Shown: positions 5,725 to 11,043 of the stretch, one piece after another
Position numbering within the stretch: the first letter of the stretch is position 1
How the letters are laid out: each line of letters starts with the position of its first letter
Translations under genes and position numbers: made by a program
The notes under the pieces: model-generated
The model's input: the letters and a program-made list of their open reading frames with translations, nothing else
Database searches by the model: none
What the model was told of the DNA's origin: nothing
Assembly: GCA_002339015.1 (NCBI GenBank)
Contig: DDJC01000066.1
Location: forward strand, 1-11,043
Source of the DNA: Burkholderiales bacterium UBA1834
GTDB taxonomy: Bacteria; Pseudomonadota; Gammaproteobacteria; Burkholderiales; Burkholderiaceae_C
Length of the DNA: 11,043 bases
Direction of reading: 5' to 3'

Positions 5725-6908
5725 GGGGACTGAACAGAACCGGAAGACACGGAAAGAGCGACAGGCGCGGCCACGGCCATGCGGGTGAGCCACCCGGCCA
5801 TCAGGGCAGCGCCCAGGGTGTGGCCCAGCGCGGCCAGCAAGGGCCAGCCGAGCACCACATTGCTGAGCCCGGACAGGACTTGCAGCAGCAGCAAGGCCAG
5901 CAGGCCCCAGGCTTCTTGCCGGGCCACGGGCCACAGGCGCGCGGCCAGCCACAGCACGGCCGCCGTGACCACCACCGCACCCAGGCGGTGTCCCATGTGA
6001 ATGGCGGTCAGGGCCGGCAGGGTGATGAAACCGCCCTGCCCGTCATGCCCCAGGCCACGCCACAATGTGAAACCCTGGGCCCAATCCATCGCGGGCCACC
6101 ATTGTCCCTGACAAAGGGGGAAGCTGGCACAAGCCAGCACAGCACCATTGGTGCTGACCCAGGCGCCCAGCGCAGCCTGGAGGAACCAGGCCCCCAGCAC
6201 CCACCAGGCCGCACGGCGGAGCACCACGGGCAAAGCCGGGGCAGGGCTTGCGCCCCCCGCGGCGGGCTGGGCCATGGCCCGGGCCTGGGCAGTGAGCAGC
6301 ACCACCCCGATCAGACCGCCGAGCAGGTGCCCCGTCACAACCATGGGATACAGCTTGAGCGTGACGGTGAAGGCGCCAAAGGCTCCCTGTGCGCACACCC
6401 AGATGAAGGTCCAGGTGGGCCACCAGGGCGACAAGGGGCTGGCATGCGCGCTTGGCGTTGCCGATTCCTTCGCCTTGAAATGGCGCCACCATGCCAGGCC
6501 CATCAACAGCACGATGAGCGCGCCGACACCGGTGGCCAGGTAGCGGTGAATCATCTCGATCCAGGCCTTGCTGTGCGTCACCGGGCCCGTCGGTGCCATG
6601 GCCTGAGCCTCGGCGATGTCGGCATGTGCCCCGACGGGGCTTGCACTGCCATAGCAGCCCGGCCAATCCGGGCAGCCCAGGCCGGAATCCGTGAGCCGTG
6701 TGAACGCCCCGAACACCACCAGATCGATCGTGAGGAACAGGGTGGCCAGCGTAAGCGCCCGTTGCCACGCCAGGGCACCCACCTGCCCCTGGCGGCGCAG
6801 GCGCAGAGCCACCCACAGCACGGGCAGCACGGCCACCGCCGCGCCCACCAGGCCCACCTCGATGGCCGGCGCCCAATCGACCAGGGCGGATGACGCCACC
6901 AGGCTCAT
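5688..6908 (-). CDS. ctaA: Heme A synthase
   Basis: The 406-residue membrane protein is a COX15/CtaA heme A synthase, which oxidises the C8 methyl of heme O to the formyl group of heme A. It shows the two-fold repeat of the family. The first half has GAFTRLTDSGLGCPDWPGC with Cys79/Cys85, Glu118-x-x-His121 in IEMIHR, and His194 in TGHLLGG. The second half has Cys260/Cys266 in CASFPLC, His304/His307 in AIHMGHRLG, and His363 in LGHTLGAA. Both Cys pairs and the heme-ligand histidines are kept. A linker at about 213-225 (QPAAGGASPAP) is GC-rich and variable. A strong AGGAGGG 6 nt upstream fixes the start; the longer reading frame reaching 7076 is a shadow of the preceding gene. The ATG overlaps the SCO-like gene's stop (ATGA), and the 3' end overlaps ctaB. 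Confidence 0.95.
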   Translation of the reverse strand: MSLVASSALVDWAPAIEVGLVGAAVAVLPVLWVALRLRRQGQVGALAWQRALTLATLFLTIDLVVFGAFTRLTDSGLGCPDWPGCYGSASPVGAHADIAEAQAMAPTGPVTHSKAWIEMIHRYLATGVGALIVLLMGLAWWRHFKAKESATPSAHASPLSPWWPTWTFIWVCAQGAFGAFTVTLKLYPMVVTGHLLGGLIGVVLLTAQARAMAQPAAGGASPAPALPVVLRRAAWWVLGAWFLQAALGAWVSTNGAVLACASFPLCQGQWWPAMDWAQGFTLWRGLGHDGQGGFITLPALTAIHMGHRLGAVVVTAAVLWLAARLWPVARQEAWGLLALLLLQVLSGLSNVVLGWPLLAALGHTLGAALMAGWLTRMAVAAPVALSVSSGSVQSPCPPPWSPLKRT

Positions 6909-7621
6909 GGCCGTCCCTCCTGGTCCCAGGAACTGGCGGCCTTCAGCAGCCGCTCCAGATCCTTCTGCACCTTGCGTGGCTCGGCATCCGCGGGGAACCG
7001 CATCATCCAGTCGCCGCGCGGATCGATGAGGTACCAATGGTCTTCCACGGCGCGCCCCGCAGCCGGCGACAGCCATTGCGCCAGATCGGAGGGCTTGACG
7101 CGCAGCACGGTGGCGTCCTTCATCGCGGGTGCCAGCGCCGCGCGCATGGGCTGGGCATCGTTGATCAGCCAGACGCGATCGACCTTGTCCTTCTCCTTGC
7201 CCAGCACCTCTCGCACCTGGCGCTGCCAGTACAGGTGCTTTTCACAGCGTGCATCGCAGTCACCGCCAGCCACCGTCAGCAGCAGCCATTGCCCCTTGAG
7301 CGCTGACGTGGAAACGGCATGGCCCTGCAGATCCGTCAGGGGAAGTGCATCCGAGGCCGGCATCGGCCGCGTGGGCAGGATCAGTTCGCCATGGTTGGTG
7401 CGGGCTTCCGGGCGGATCAGGTAATAGGTGATGTAGGACGCGATGACAGGGGCGGCGCACACGGCCAGCACCAGCAACATCTTGAGGCGGCCCTGGCGCG
7501 TGCGCTGCAACGCCGCCGGATCGGGCAGGCTGTGCACGCTCAGTTGCACCAGCTCGCTCTCCGGCGGAGCTGGGGGAGCCGCTTCGGGCTCGGGCGGTCG
7601 TGACGACAGGGTTGAGCTCAT
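6905..7621 (-). CDS. SCO-like membrane-anchored thioredoxin-fold protein
   Basis: The 238-residue protein has a Pro/Glu-rich cytoplasmic N-terminus, one helix at about 48-68 (MLLVLAVCAAPVIASYITYYL), and a periplasmic domain. That domain resembles a degenerate SCO/thioredoxin fold: GQWLLLTVAGGDCDARCEKHLYW carries a CxxxC pair (Cys122, Cys126) where SCO proteins have CPxxCP, and DHWYLIDPRGDW (194-205) corresponds to the SCO His loop and the YxxDPxG strand. The His (His195) sits immediately before the strand, not four or more residues earlier as in SCO1. It is likely an oxidase assembly factor in copper or thiol handling. It starts 10 nt after the SURF1 stop and overlaps ctaA by 4 nt. I know such genes from betaproteobacterial oxidase clusters but not an experimentally proven role. 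Confidence 0.8.
   Translation of the reverse strand: MSSTLSSRPPEPEAAPPAPPESELVQLSVHSLPDPAALQRTRQGRLKMLLVLAVCAAPVIASYITYYLIRPEARTNHGELILPTRPMPASDALPLTDLQGHAVSTSALKGQWLLLTVAGGDCDARCEKHLYWQRQVREVLGKEKDKVDRVWLINDAQPMRAALAPAMKDATVLRVKPSDLAQWLSPAAGRAVEDHWYLIDPRGDWMMRFPADAEPRKVQKDLERLLKAASSWDQEGRP
6915..6921 (-). promoter_or_regulatory. Ribosome binding site that fixes the ctaA start
   Basis: On the minus strand AGGAGGG ends 6 nt before the ATG at 6908. It is one of the best Shine-Dalgarno sequences in the window and supports the 406-residue product over the longer open frame. Confidence 0.8.
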
Positions 7622-7631
7622 CTAGGACATT

Positions 7632-8408
7632 TCAGGCGGATGGGGCCTGGCGACGACGCCAAGGCCTGATCCACTGGAACCACACATACAACACCACCAT
7701 GACCCCAGCCATGGCGAACCATTGCGCGGCATAGGCCTGATGACGCCCCACATCCAGGGCTGGCCGCCACCAGTCACGCAGCAATCCGGTACCACCGGGC
7801 GGCGGTGGCTGTTCGTCACCGTCCTGCTGGATGCTGCCCGGCCGCAGAGGTTCACCCCATTGCCCGGCCAGCGCGACCAAATCGACATTTTGACGCACAG
7901 CGCCCTCCGGCGCCGATGCGGGGGCTCCCAACTCCATCAACCTGGAGGGCGCCGGCACCAGCCACCCCTTGAGCAGCACTTCGCCCTGCGCGGGCGGGGG
8001 AGGTGCCACACGCAACCGGTCGTAGGGATCGCGGGGCACCCAACCGCGCTGCACCAGCACGGTGGCGGCGCAATCGACGCCCTGCCCTGCAGGCACGCTC
8101 AGGCGCAGCGGCGTGAGCATGAACAAGCCGGCGCGGCCACCCATGGCGCGGTTGTCCAGCCAGACGGTGCGCTCGTTGAGCCAGTGCCCGCGCAGGGCCA
8201 CGGGCCGCTGCGCCTGCGCAGACCACGCTTCGGGCGTGCAGGGCAAGGCGGTGTTGTCCAGGGCCGGCAGACGGCCACGTGCCTTGATGGTGTCGTGCAG
8301 CGCCTGCTTGGTCGCCGCACGGTTCAGTTGCCACTGCCCCAGCGACGCGGTCACGCCCACGCCCACCAAGGTGGCGAGGGCAACGATCAAAGGCCGGGAC
8401 ACAGACAT
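7632..8408 (-). CDS. SURF1 family oxidase assembly protein
   Basis: The 258-residue protein has the SURF1 layout of two terminal membrane helices (about 7-23 and 229-246) flanking a periplasmic domain. Conserved pieces are LGQWQLNRAATKQAL (23-37), LRGHWLNERTVWLDNRAMGGRAGLFMLTPL (72-101), VLVQRGWVPRD (118-128) and RHQAYAAQWFAMA (222-234). SURF1 helps deliver or insert heme A into oxidase subunit I. A proline-rich insert (135-139 and 201-204) is lineage-specific. The ATG at 8408 is chosen since the first helix follows directly; no good Shine-Dalgarno is present. It is the first gene of the SURF1/SCO-like/ctaA/ctaB/SCO1 unit and diverges from the DUF2909 gene across 54 nt. Confidence 0.93.
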   Translation of the reverse strand: MSVSRPLIVALATLVGVGVTASLGQWQLNRAATKQALHDTIKARGRLPALDNTALPCTPEAWSAQAQRPVALRGHWLNERTVWLDNRAMGGRAGLFMLTPLRLSVPAGQGVDCAATVLVQRGWVPRDPYDRLRVAPPPPAQGEVLLKGWLVPAPSRLMELGAPASAPEGAVRQNVDLVALAGQWGEPLRPGSIQQDGDEQPPPPGGTGLLRDWWRPALDVGRHQAYAAQWFAMAGVMVVLYVWFQWIRPWRRRQAPSA

Positions 8409-8462
8409 GGGCGGGAAAAAACGAAAGGCGGCCAGCCAGAGCGGGCCCGATAATCCGGAAAC
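8409..8462. promoter_or_regulatory. 54-nt divergent promoter region (SURF1 / DUF2909)
   Basis: Both flanking genes start here on opposite strands, so at least one promoter is expected unless they are driven from inside neighbouring genes. On the plus strand GATAAT (8449-8454) is a good -10-like hexamer only 8 nt before the DUF2909 ATG, which would yield a leaderless or nearly leaderless mRNA; no clear -35 accompanies it. An A-rich run (8416-8421) is the only other notable feature. Confidence 0.35.
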
Positions 8463-8684
8463 ATGAAGATCGTCATCATTGTCGCGCTGATCGCCGTCGT
8501 CGCTGCCCTGGGCCTGGCCGGCCGTGCCATGCTGCAGGATGGCCGCAACGGCGCGCCCAAGAGCAACCGGATGGTGCGCGCCCTGGCCTGGCGGGTGGGA
8601 CTGTCGGTGGCCTTGTTCCTGTTCATTCTGCTGGCCTACCACCTGGGCTGGATCCAGCCTACCGGCATCGCCGTGGGGCGCTGA
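8463..8684 (+). CDS. DUF2909 small two-helix membrane protein
   Basis: The 73-residue protein has two hydrophobic helices (about 2-22 and 44-62) joined by a short polar loop, RAMLQDGRNGAPKSNRMVR, and ends HLGWIQPTGIAVGR. This matches DUF2909 twin-transmembrane proteins, which are repeatedly found beside cytochrome c oxidase genes. It probably sits in the inner membrane; function is unknown, and a role in oxidase biogenesis is inferred only from position. It is on the opposite strand to every other oxidase gene here, divergent from SURF1 and convergent with coxC. The start at 8463 is the only one that keeps the first helix; Shine-Dalgarno evidence is weak (GGA about 4 nt upstream). Confidence 0.82.
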   Translation: MKIVIIVALIAVVAALGLAGRAMLQDGRNGAPKSNRMVRALAWRVGLSVALFLFILLAYHLGWIQPTGIAVGR

Positions 8685-8725
8685 GCGCTGAACACCCCAC
8701 TGCCACGCAGGCACGAAGGCCCAGC

Positions 8726-8759
8726 AAAAAGCCCCGGCGCCTGATCAGGTCACCGGGGC
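8726..8759 (-). terminator. Rho-independent terminator of the coxA...coxC operon
   Basis: On the minus strand GCCCCGG (from 8759) and CCGGGGC (to 8731) form a perfect 7-bp GC stem followed by TTTTT (8730-8726). The loop contains the palindrome CCTGATCAGG, which may extend the stem. It lies 21 nt beyond the coxC stop codon. On the plus strand only two Ts follow the stem, so it should be mainly one-directional, although it could also stop DUF2909 transcripts. Confidence 0.85.
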
Positions 8760-8780
8760 CTTGATGGCAGAACCCGGGGC

Positions 8781-9665
8781 TCAGGTCCAGTAGACGATCA
8801 CGTACAGACCCAGCCACACCACGTCCACGAAGTGCCAGTACCAGGCGGCGCCTTCGAAGCCGAAGTGCTTCTCGGCCGTGAAATGCCCCTTGTGCAGGCG
8901 GATCGTGATGAACAGCAGCATCAGCATGCCGACGAACACGTGGAAACCGTGGAAACCCGTCAGCATGAAGAAGGTCGAACCGTAGATTCCGGAGTTCAGC
9001 TTGAGGTTGAGGTGCGCGTAGGCCTCGTAGTACTCGTAGCCCTGGCAGATCAGGAAGGCGATGCCCAGCAGCACCGTGGCCCACATGAAGGCGATGGTCT
9101 TGCCGCGGTGGTTCTCGCGCAGCGCATGGTGGGCAATGGTCAGTGTCACGCCCGAGGTGAGCAGCAGCGCCGTGTTGATCGTCGGCAGCGGCCACGGCCC
9201 CATGGTGCGGAAGGGCTCGACCGTGCCGGCCGGCGAGGCCGTGGCCCCGGCCACCACCGAAGGCCACACCGCCTTGAAGTCGGGCCACAGCAGCGCGTTG
9301 TCGAGGCTGCCCAGCTCCGGGATGGTGTAAAAGCGCGACCAGAACAGGGCCCCGAAGAAGGCCCCGAAGAACATCACCTCCGAGAAGATGAACCAGGCCA
9401 TGCTCCAGCGGAAGGACACGTCGATGCGATCACCGTACAGGCCGGTTTCGCTCTCGTGGATGGCATCAGAGAACCACTGGAAGAGCACAACCAGCCAGCC
9501 GAAGAGGCCCGCCGCGACCGACCAGGGCGCCCAGCTGGCACCATTGACCCACTGCCCCGCCCCCAGCACCACGAAGAACAGCGCGAAGGCGGCCATGACG
9601 GGATGCCGCGAGGGCCCCGGCACGAAGTAGTAAGGGGTCTGCCCCTTGGGAATCGCTACGGACAT
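8781..9665 (-). CDS. coxC: Cytochrome c oxidase subunit III
   Basis: The 294-residue membrane protein is subunit III of an aa3-type oxidase, a structural subunit that stabilises the catalytic core and supports proton uptake. It opens with SVAIPKGQTPYYFVPGPSRHPV and has seven predicted helices. FSEVMFFGAFFGALFW carries the conserved buried Glu96, and DAIHESETGLYGD, GFHGFHVFVGML and WYWHFVDVVWLGLYVIVYW at the C-terminus are typical. A strong AAGGAG (9671-9676) lies 5 nt before the ATG. It follows the DUF2970 gene after 64 nt and ends the structural operon, with a terminator just downstream. Confidence 0.97.
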   Translation of the reverse strand: MSVAIPKGQTPYYFVPGPSRHPVMAAFALFFVVLGAGQWVNGASWAPWSVAAGLFGWLVVLFQWFSDAIHESETGLYGDRIDVSFRWSMAWFIFSEVMFFGAFFGALFWSRFYTIPELGSLDNALLWPDFKAVWPSVVAGATASPAGTVEPFRTMGPWPLPTINTALLLTSGVTLTIAHHALRENHRGKTIAFMWATVLLGIAFLICQGYEYYEAYAHLNLKLNSGIYGSTFFMLTGFHGFHVFVGMLMLLFITIRLHKGHFTAEKHFGFEGAAWYWHFVDVVWLGLYVIVYWT

Positions 9666-9729
9666 ACGCTCTCCTTGTTATCCCGCCGGCACCTTGCGGC
9701 ACCGCTGATCCTCATCACACCCCGGCCAA

Positions 9730-9981
9730 TCATGCCGCCACCCCGCTGTGGACCACCCATCGCACCAGGAACACCAGCGCGACGACAAAGCCCACACCTG
9801 CCAGCAGCCCGGCCACGATCAGGTGAACCGGGTTCAGCCGGGCCAGATCGTCTGCATGGTCCTTCGATTTGCGCACACCGAAGAAGGACCACGCCACCGC
9901 TTTGAGCGTGCCCGCGAAGGAGCCCTTGCGGGCCGCGGCCTCGCGCAGGCCACCACCGGGGGCGGGGCCCTGGCGTGTCAT
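9730..9981 (-). CDS. DUF2970 small membrane protein
   Basis: The 83-residue protein has a soluble N-terminal half containing GTLKAVAWSFFGVRKSKDHADDLARLNPVHLI-type sequence (24-55) and a single C-terminal helix (about 53-76). This is the DUF2970 pattern, which occurs in the same place between ctaG and coxC in other beta- and gammaproteobacteria. Function is unknown; oxidase assembly or stability is inferred from position. Its ATG overlaps the ctaG stop by 4 nt (ATGA), so translation is probably coupled. Confidence 0.85.
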   Translation of the reverse strand: MTRQGPAPGGGLREAAARKGSFAGTLKAVAWSFFGVRKSKDHADDLARLNPVHLIVAGLLAGVGFVVALVFLVRWVVHSGVAA

Positions 9982-10577
9982 GTGCGGCCTCCGAGCTGTC
10001 CTGCCGGCGCCGCCGGCACCTTGCCCCCCACCTCGAAGAAGGTGTAGGACAGGGTGATGGTCTTCACGTCGCGTGGCAGCTTGGGATCGATCACGAACAC
10101 CACGGGCCAGCGCTTGGATTCACCAGGCTGAAGGGTGTACTCATTGAAGCAGAAGCACTCCAGCTTGTTGAAATGCGCTGTGGATTGCTTGGGCGCGTAG
10201 CTGGGGATGGCCTGGGCCGACATGGCCCGCGGCTGGTCATTGCGGAACTCGTAGATCACCGTGTTGAGCTGGCCGGGGTGCACCTCCAGCGAACGGATCT
10301 CGGGCTTGAAGCTCCACGGGCCGCGCGCATTCGTATCGAACTCGATCGTGATGGTGCGCGACAGGTCCACCTGCGTGTTGGGCTTGGCGCGCGACGCCGT
10401 GCCCGGCACCTCTCGCTCGGCCAGCGACAGCACGTTGATGCCCAGGGCCGCGCAGATGGCCCGGTACATGGGCACCATCGCATAGCCGAATCCGAACATC
10501 ACGGCCACGATCACCACCAGCTTGACGACCATCTGCTTGTGGTCACTGCGGGCCTGGGGTTCGATCGCGGTGCTCAT
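9978..10577 (-). CDS. ctaG: CtaG/Cox11 copper chaperone for CuB
   Basis: The 199-residue protein has one N-terminal helix (about 16-36, VVKLVVIVAVMFGFGYAMVP) and a periplasmic immunoglobulin-like domain. The copper site motif is ECFCFNEY with Cys141 and Cys143, and the extra conserved Cys42 lies just after the helix in YRAICAALG. LSYTFFEV near the C-terminus is also typical. It delivers copper to the CuB centre of subunit I. Its ATG overlaps the stop of the 52-residue gene and its stop overlaps the DUF2970 start, so three genes are linked by ATGA junctions. Confidence 0.96.
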   Translation of the reverse strand: MSTAIEPQARSDHKQMVVKLVVIVAVMFGFGYAMVPMYRAICAALGINVLSLAEREVPGTASRAKPNTQVDLSRTITIEFDTNARGPWSFKPEIRSLEVHPGQLNTVIYEFRNDQPRAMSAQAIPSYAPKQSTAHFNKLECFCFNEYTLQPGESKRWPVVFVIDPKLPRDVKTITLSYTFFEVGGKVPAAPAGQLGGRT

Positions 10578-10732
10578 GGGTGCGACAGCAAAACGATCTT
10601 GGCCACGAAGCCCACCAGGAAGGTGGCCACGATGGACACCAACACCAGCGCCAGCCGAAGGTTCTTGCGGCGCAGCGCCTCGACGCGCTGTGCGGCCCCG
10701 TTGGCGGTGGCTTTGGCGGGCTGGTTCATCAT
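10574..10732 (-). CDS. Small oxidase assembly-type membrane protein, 52 residues
   Basis: This short gene encodes MMNQPAKATANGAAQRVEA followed by a basic stretch (LRRKNLRLA) and one helix, LALVLVSIVATFLVGFVAKIVLL (about 27-49). The form is N-terminal inside, one membrane span, with a very short tail SHP. Genes of this size between coxA and ctaG are annotated as cytochrome oxidase small assembly proteins in Burkholderiales; the role is not shown here. Two adjacent ATGs (10732, 10729) are possible starts. The stop overlaps the ctaG ATG by 4 nt and the coxA stop is 33 nt upstream, which argues that it is real and translated. Confidence 0.8.
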   Translation of the reverse strand: MMNQPAKATANGAAQRVEALRRKNLRLALVLVSIVATFLVGFVAKIVLLSHP

Positions 10733-10765
10733 GGGCATCCGGTCATTCAACCTGCAGCGGGCGGT

Positions 10766-11043
10766 TCAGTCGGCCACAATGCGGGTGGCTGTCGCATCCA
10801 GCTTGGGCGGATTCTCGAAGGTGTGGAACGGCGCCGGCGAGGGCACTTCCCACTCCAGGCCTTCGGCGCCCTCCCAGGGGCGTTGCGGGGCCTTCTCGCC
10901 CTTGCCCAGCATGGCCGGCAGCATCACCACGAAGAAGAAAAGGAACTGCGTGATGCCGAACACGAAGGCACCGATGGAGGCCAGTTCGTTGAAATCGGCA
11001 AACTGCATGGGGTAGTCCGCGTAGCGGCGCGGCATGCCGGCCA
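10766..11043 (-). CDS. coxA: Cytochrome c oxidase subunit I, C-terminal part
   Basis: The last 92 codons of a gene entering from the right edge. The visible segment GMPRRYADYP is the signature near the end of heme-copper oxidase subunit I, followed by the last helix (FNELASIGAFVFGITQFLFFFVVML) and a polar tail with WEGAEGLEWEVPSPAPFHTFENPP, typical of aa3-type oxidases. The catalytic helices are outside the window. It is upstream in the same operon as the small membrane protein and ctaG; coxB is expected further right. Confidence 0.96.
   Translation of the reverse strand, partial: AGMPRRYADYPMQFADFNELASIGAFVFGITQFLFFFVVMLPAMLGKGEKAPQRPWEGAEGLEWEVPSPAPFHTFENPPKLDATATRIVAD

Noticed and set aside
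4795..5733. Long plus-strand open frame (312 codons) opposite ctaB
   Set aside because: It is a His/Arg/Gln-rich shadow caused by GC-rich third positions of ctaB; the antisense protein has no recognisable domain, whereas ctaB carries all family motifs.
5820..6893. Long plus-strand open frame (357 codons) opposite ctaA
   Set aside because: Low-complexity composition typical of antisense frames in high-GC DNA; ctaA is unambiguous on the other strand.
8832..9905. Long plus-strand open frame opposite coxC and DUF2970
   Set aside because: It runs across two real genes and the gap between them with a His/Gln/Arg-rich product, so it is a shadow.
9975..11015. Long plus-strand open frame opposite ctaG, the small protein and coxA
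   Set aside because: Spans three genes with overlapping start/stop signals on the minus strand; no plausible domain or start site.
1..11043. tRNA, rRNA, CRISPR, insertion sequence or prophage traces
   Set aside because: None was seen by eye: no cloverleaf-like motifs, no regularly spaced repeats, no transposase-like reading frame and no compositional break. No gap without a gene exceeds about 160 nt.

Overview
This is GC-rich DNA (roughly two-thirds G+C by eye) whose gene content and order point to a betaproteobacterium of the order Burkholderiales, probably Comamonadaceae or a Leptothrix/Aquabacterium-like relative. The placement rests on the layout coxA - small assembly protein - ctaG - DUF2970 - coxC - (opposite-strand DUF2909) - SURF1 - SCO-like - ctaA - ctaB - SCO1, and on the tonB-exbB pair. 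It is inferred from gene order and protein character, not from a search.

Layout. (a) 1-890, minus strand: tonB followed by the beginning of exbB, the energy supply for TonB-dependent outer-membrane uptake; a Fur-box-like sequence lies upstream of tonB. (b) 891-1049: divergent regulatory region with the Fur-like site and a 16-bp inverted repeat. (c) 1050-4024, plus strand: a tightly packed four-gene unit made of a divergent GTP cyclohydrolase I (CSHH in place of CEHH), a short BLUF blue-light photoreceptor, a DUF429 predicted RNase H-fold protein, and a YeaD-like hexose-6-phosphate mutarotase. Junctions are +5, -11 and -4 nt. (d) 4025-4107: short convergent gap. (e) 4108-8408, minus strand: oxidase assembly genes transcribed SURF1 -> SCO-like thioredoxin-fold protein -> ctaA (heme A synthase) -> ctaB (heme O synthase) -> SCO1 copper chaperone, mostly overlapping or within 10 nt. 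(f) 8463-8684, plus strand: a lone small DUF2909 two-helix membrane protein. (g) 8726-8759: a rho-independent terminator on the minus strand. (h) 8781-11043, minus strand: end of the structural oxidase operon, coxA (3' part) -> 52-residue membrane protein -> ctaG -> DUF2970 -> coxC.

How the genes work together. Sections e-h make and assemble an aa3-type cytochrome c oxidase. CtaB and CtaA convert heme B to heme O to heme A. SURF1 helps place heme A in subunit I. CtaG delivers copper to CuB, SCO1 to CuA. CoxA and CoxC are structural subunits; coxB is presumably just beyond the right edge. The small membrane proteins (52 aa, DUF2970, DUF2909) are probable accessory or assembly factors. No gene stretch looks recently transferred, and there are no RNA genes, IS elements or CRISPR arrays. 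The part least explained by known biology is the folE-like/BLUF/DUF429/mutarotase unit, which suggests a link between blue-light sensing and pterin synthesis.
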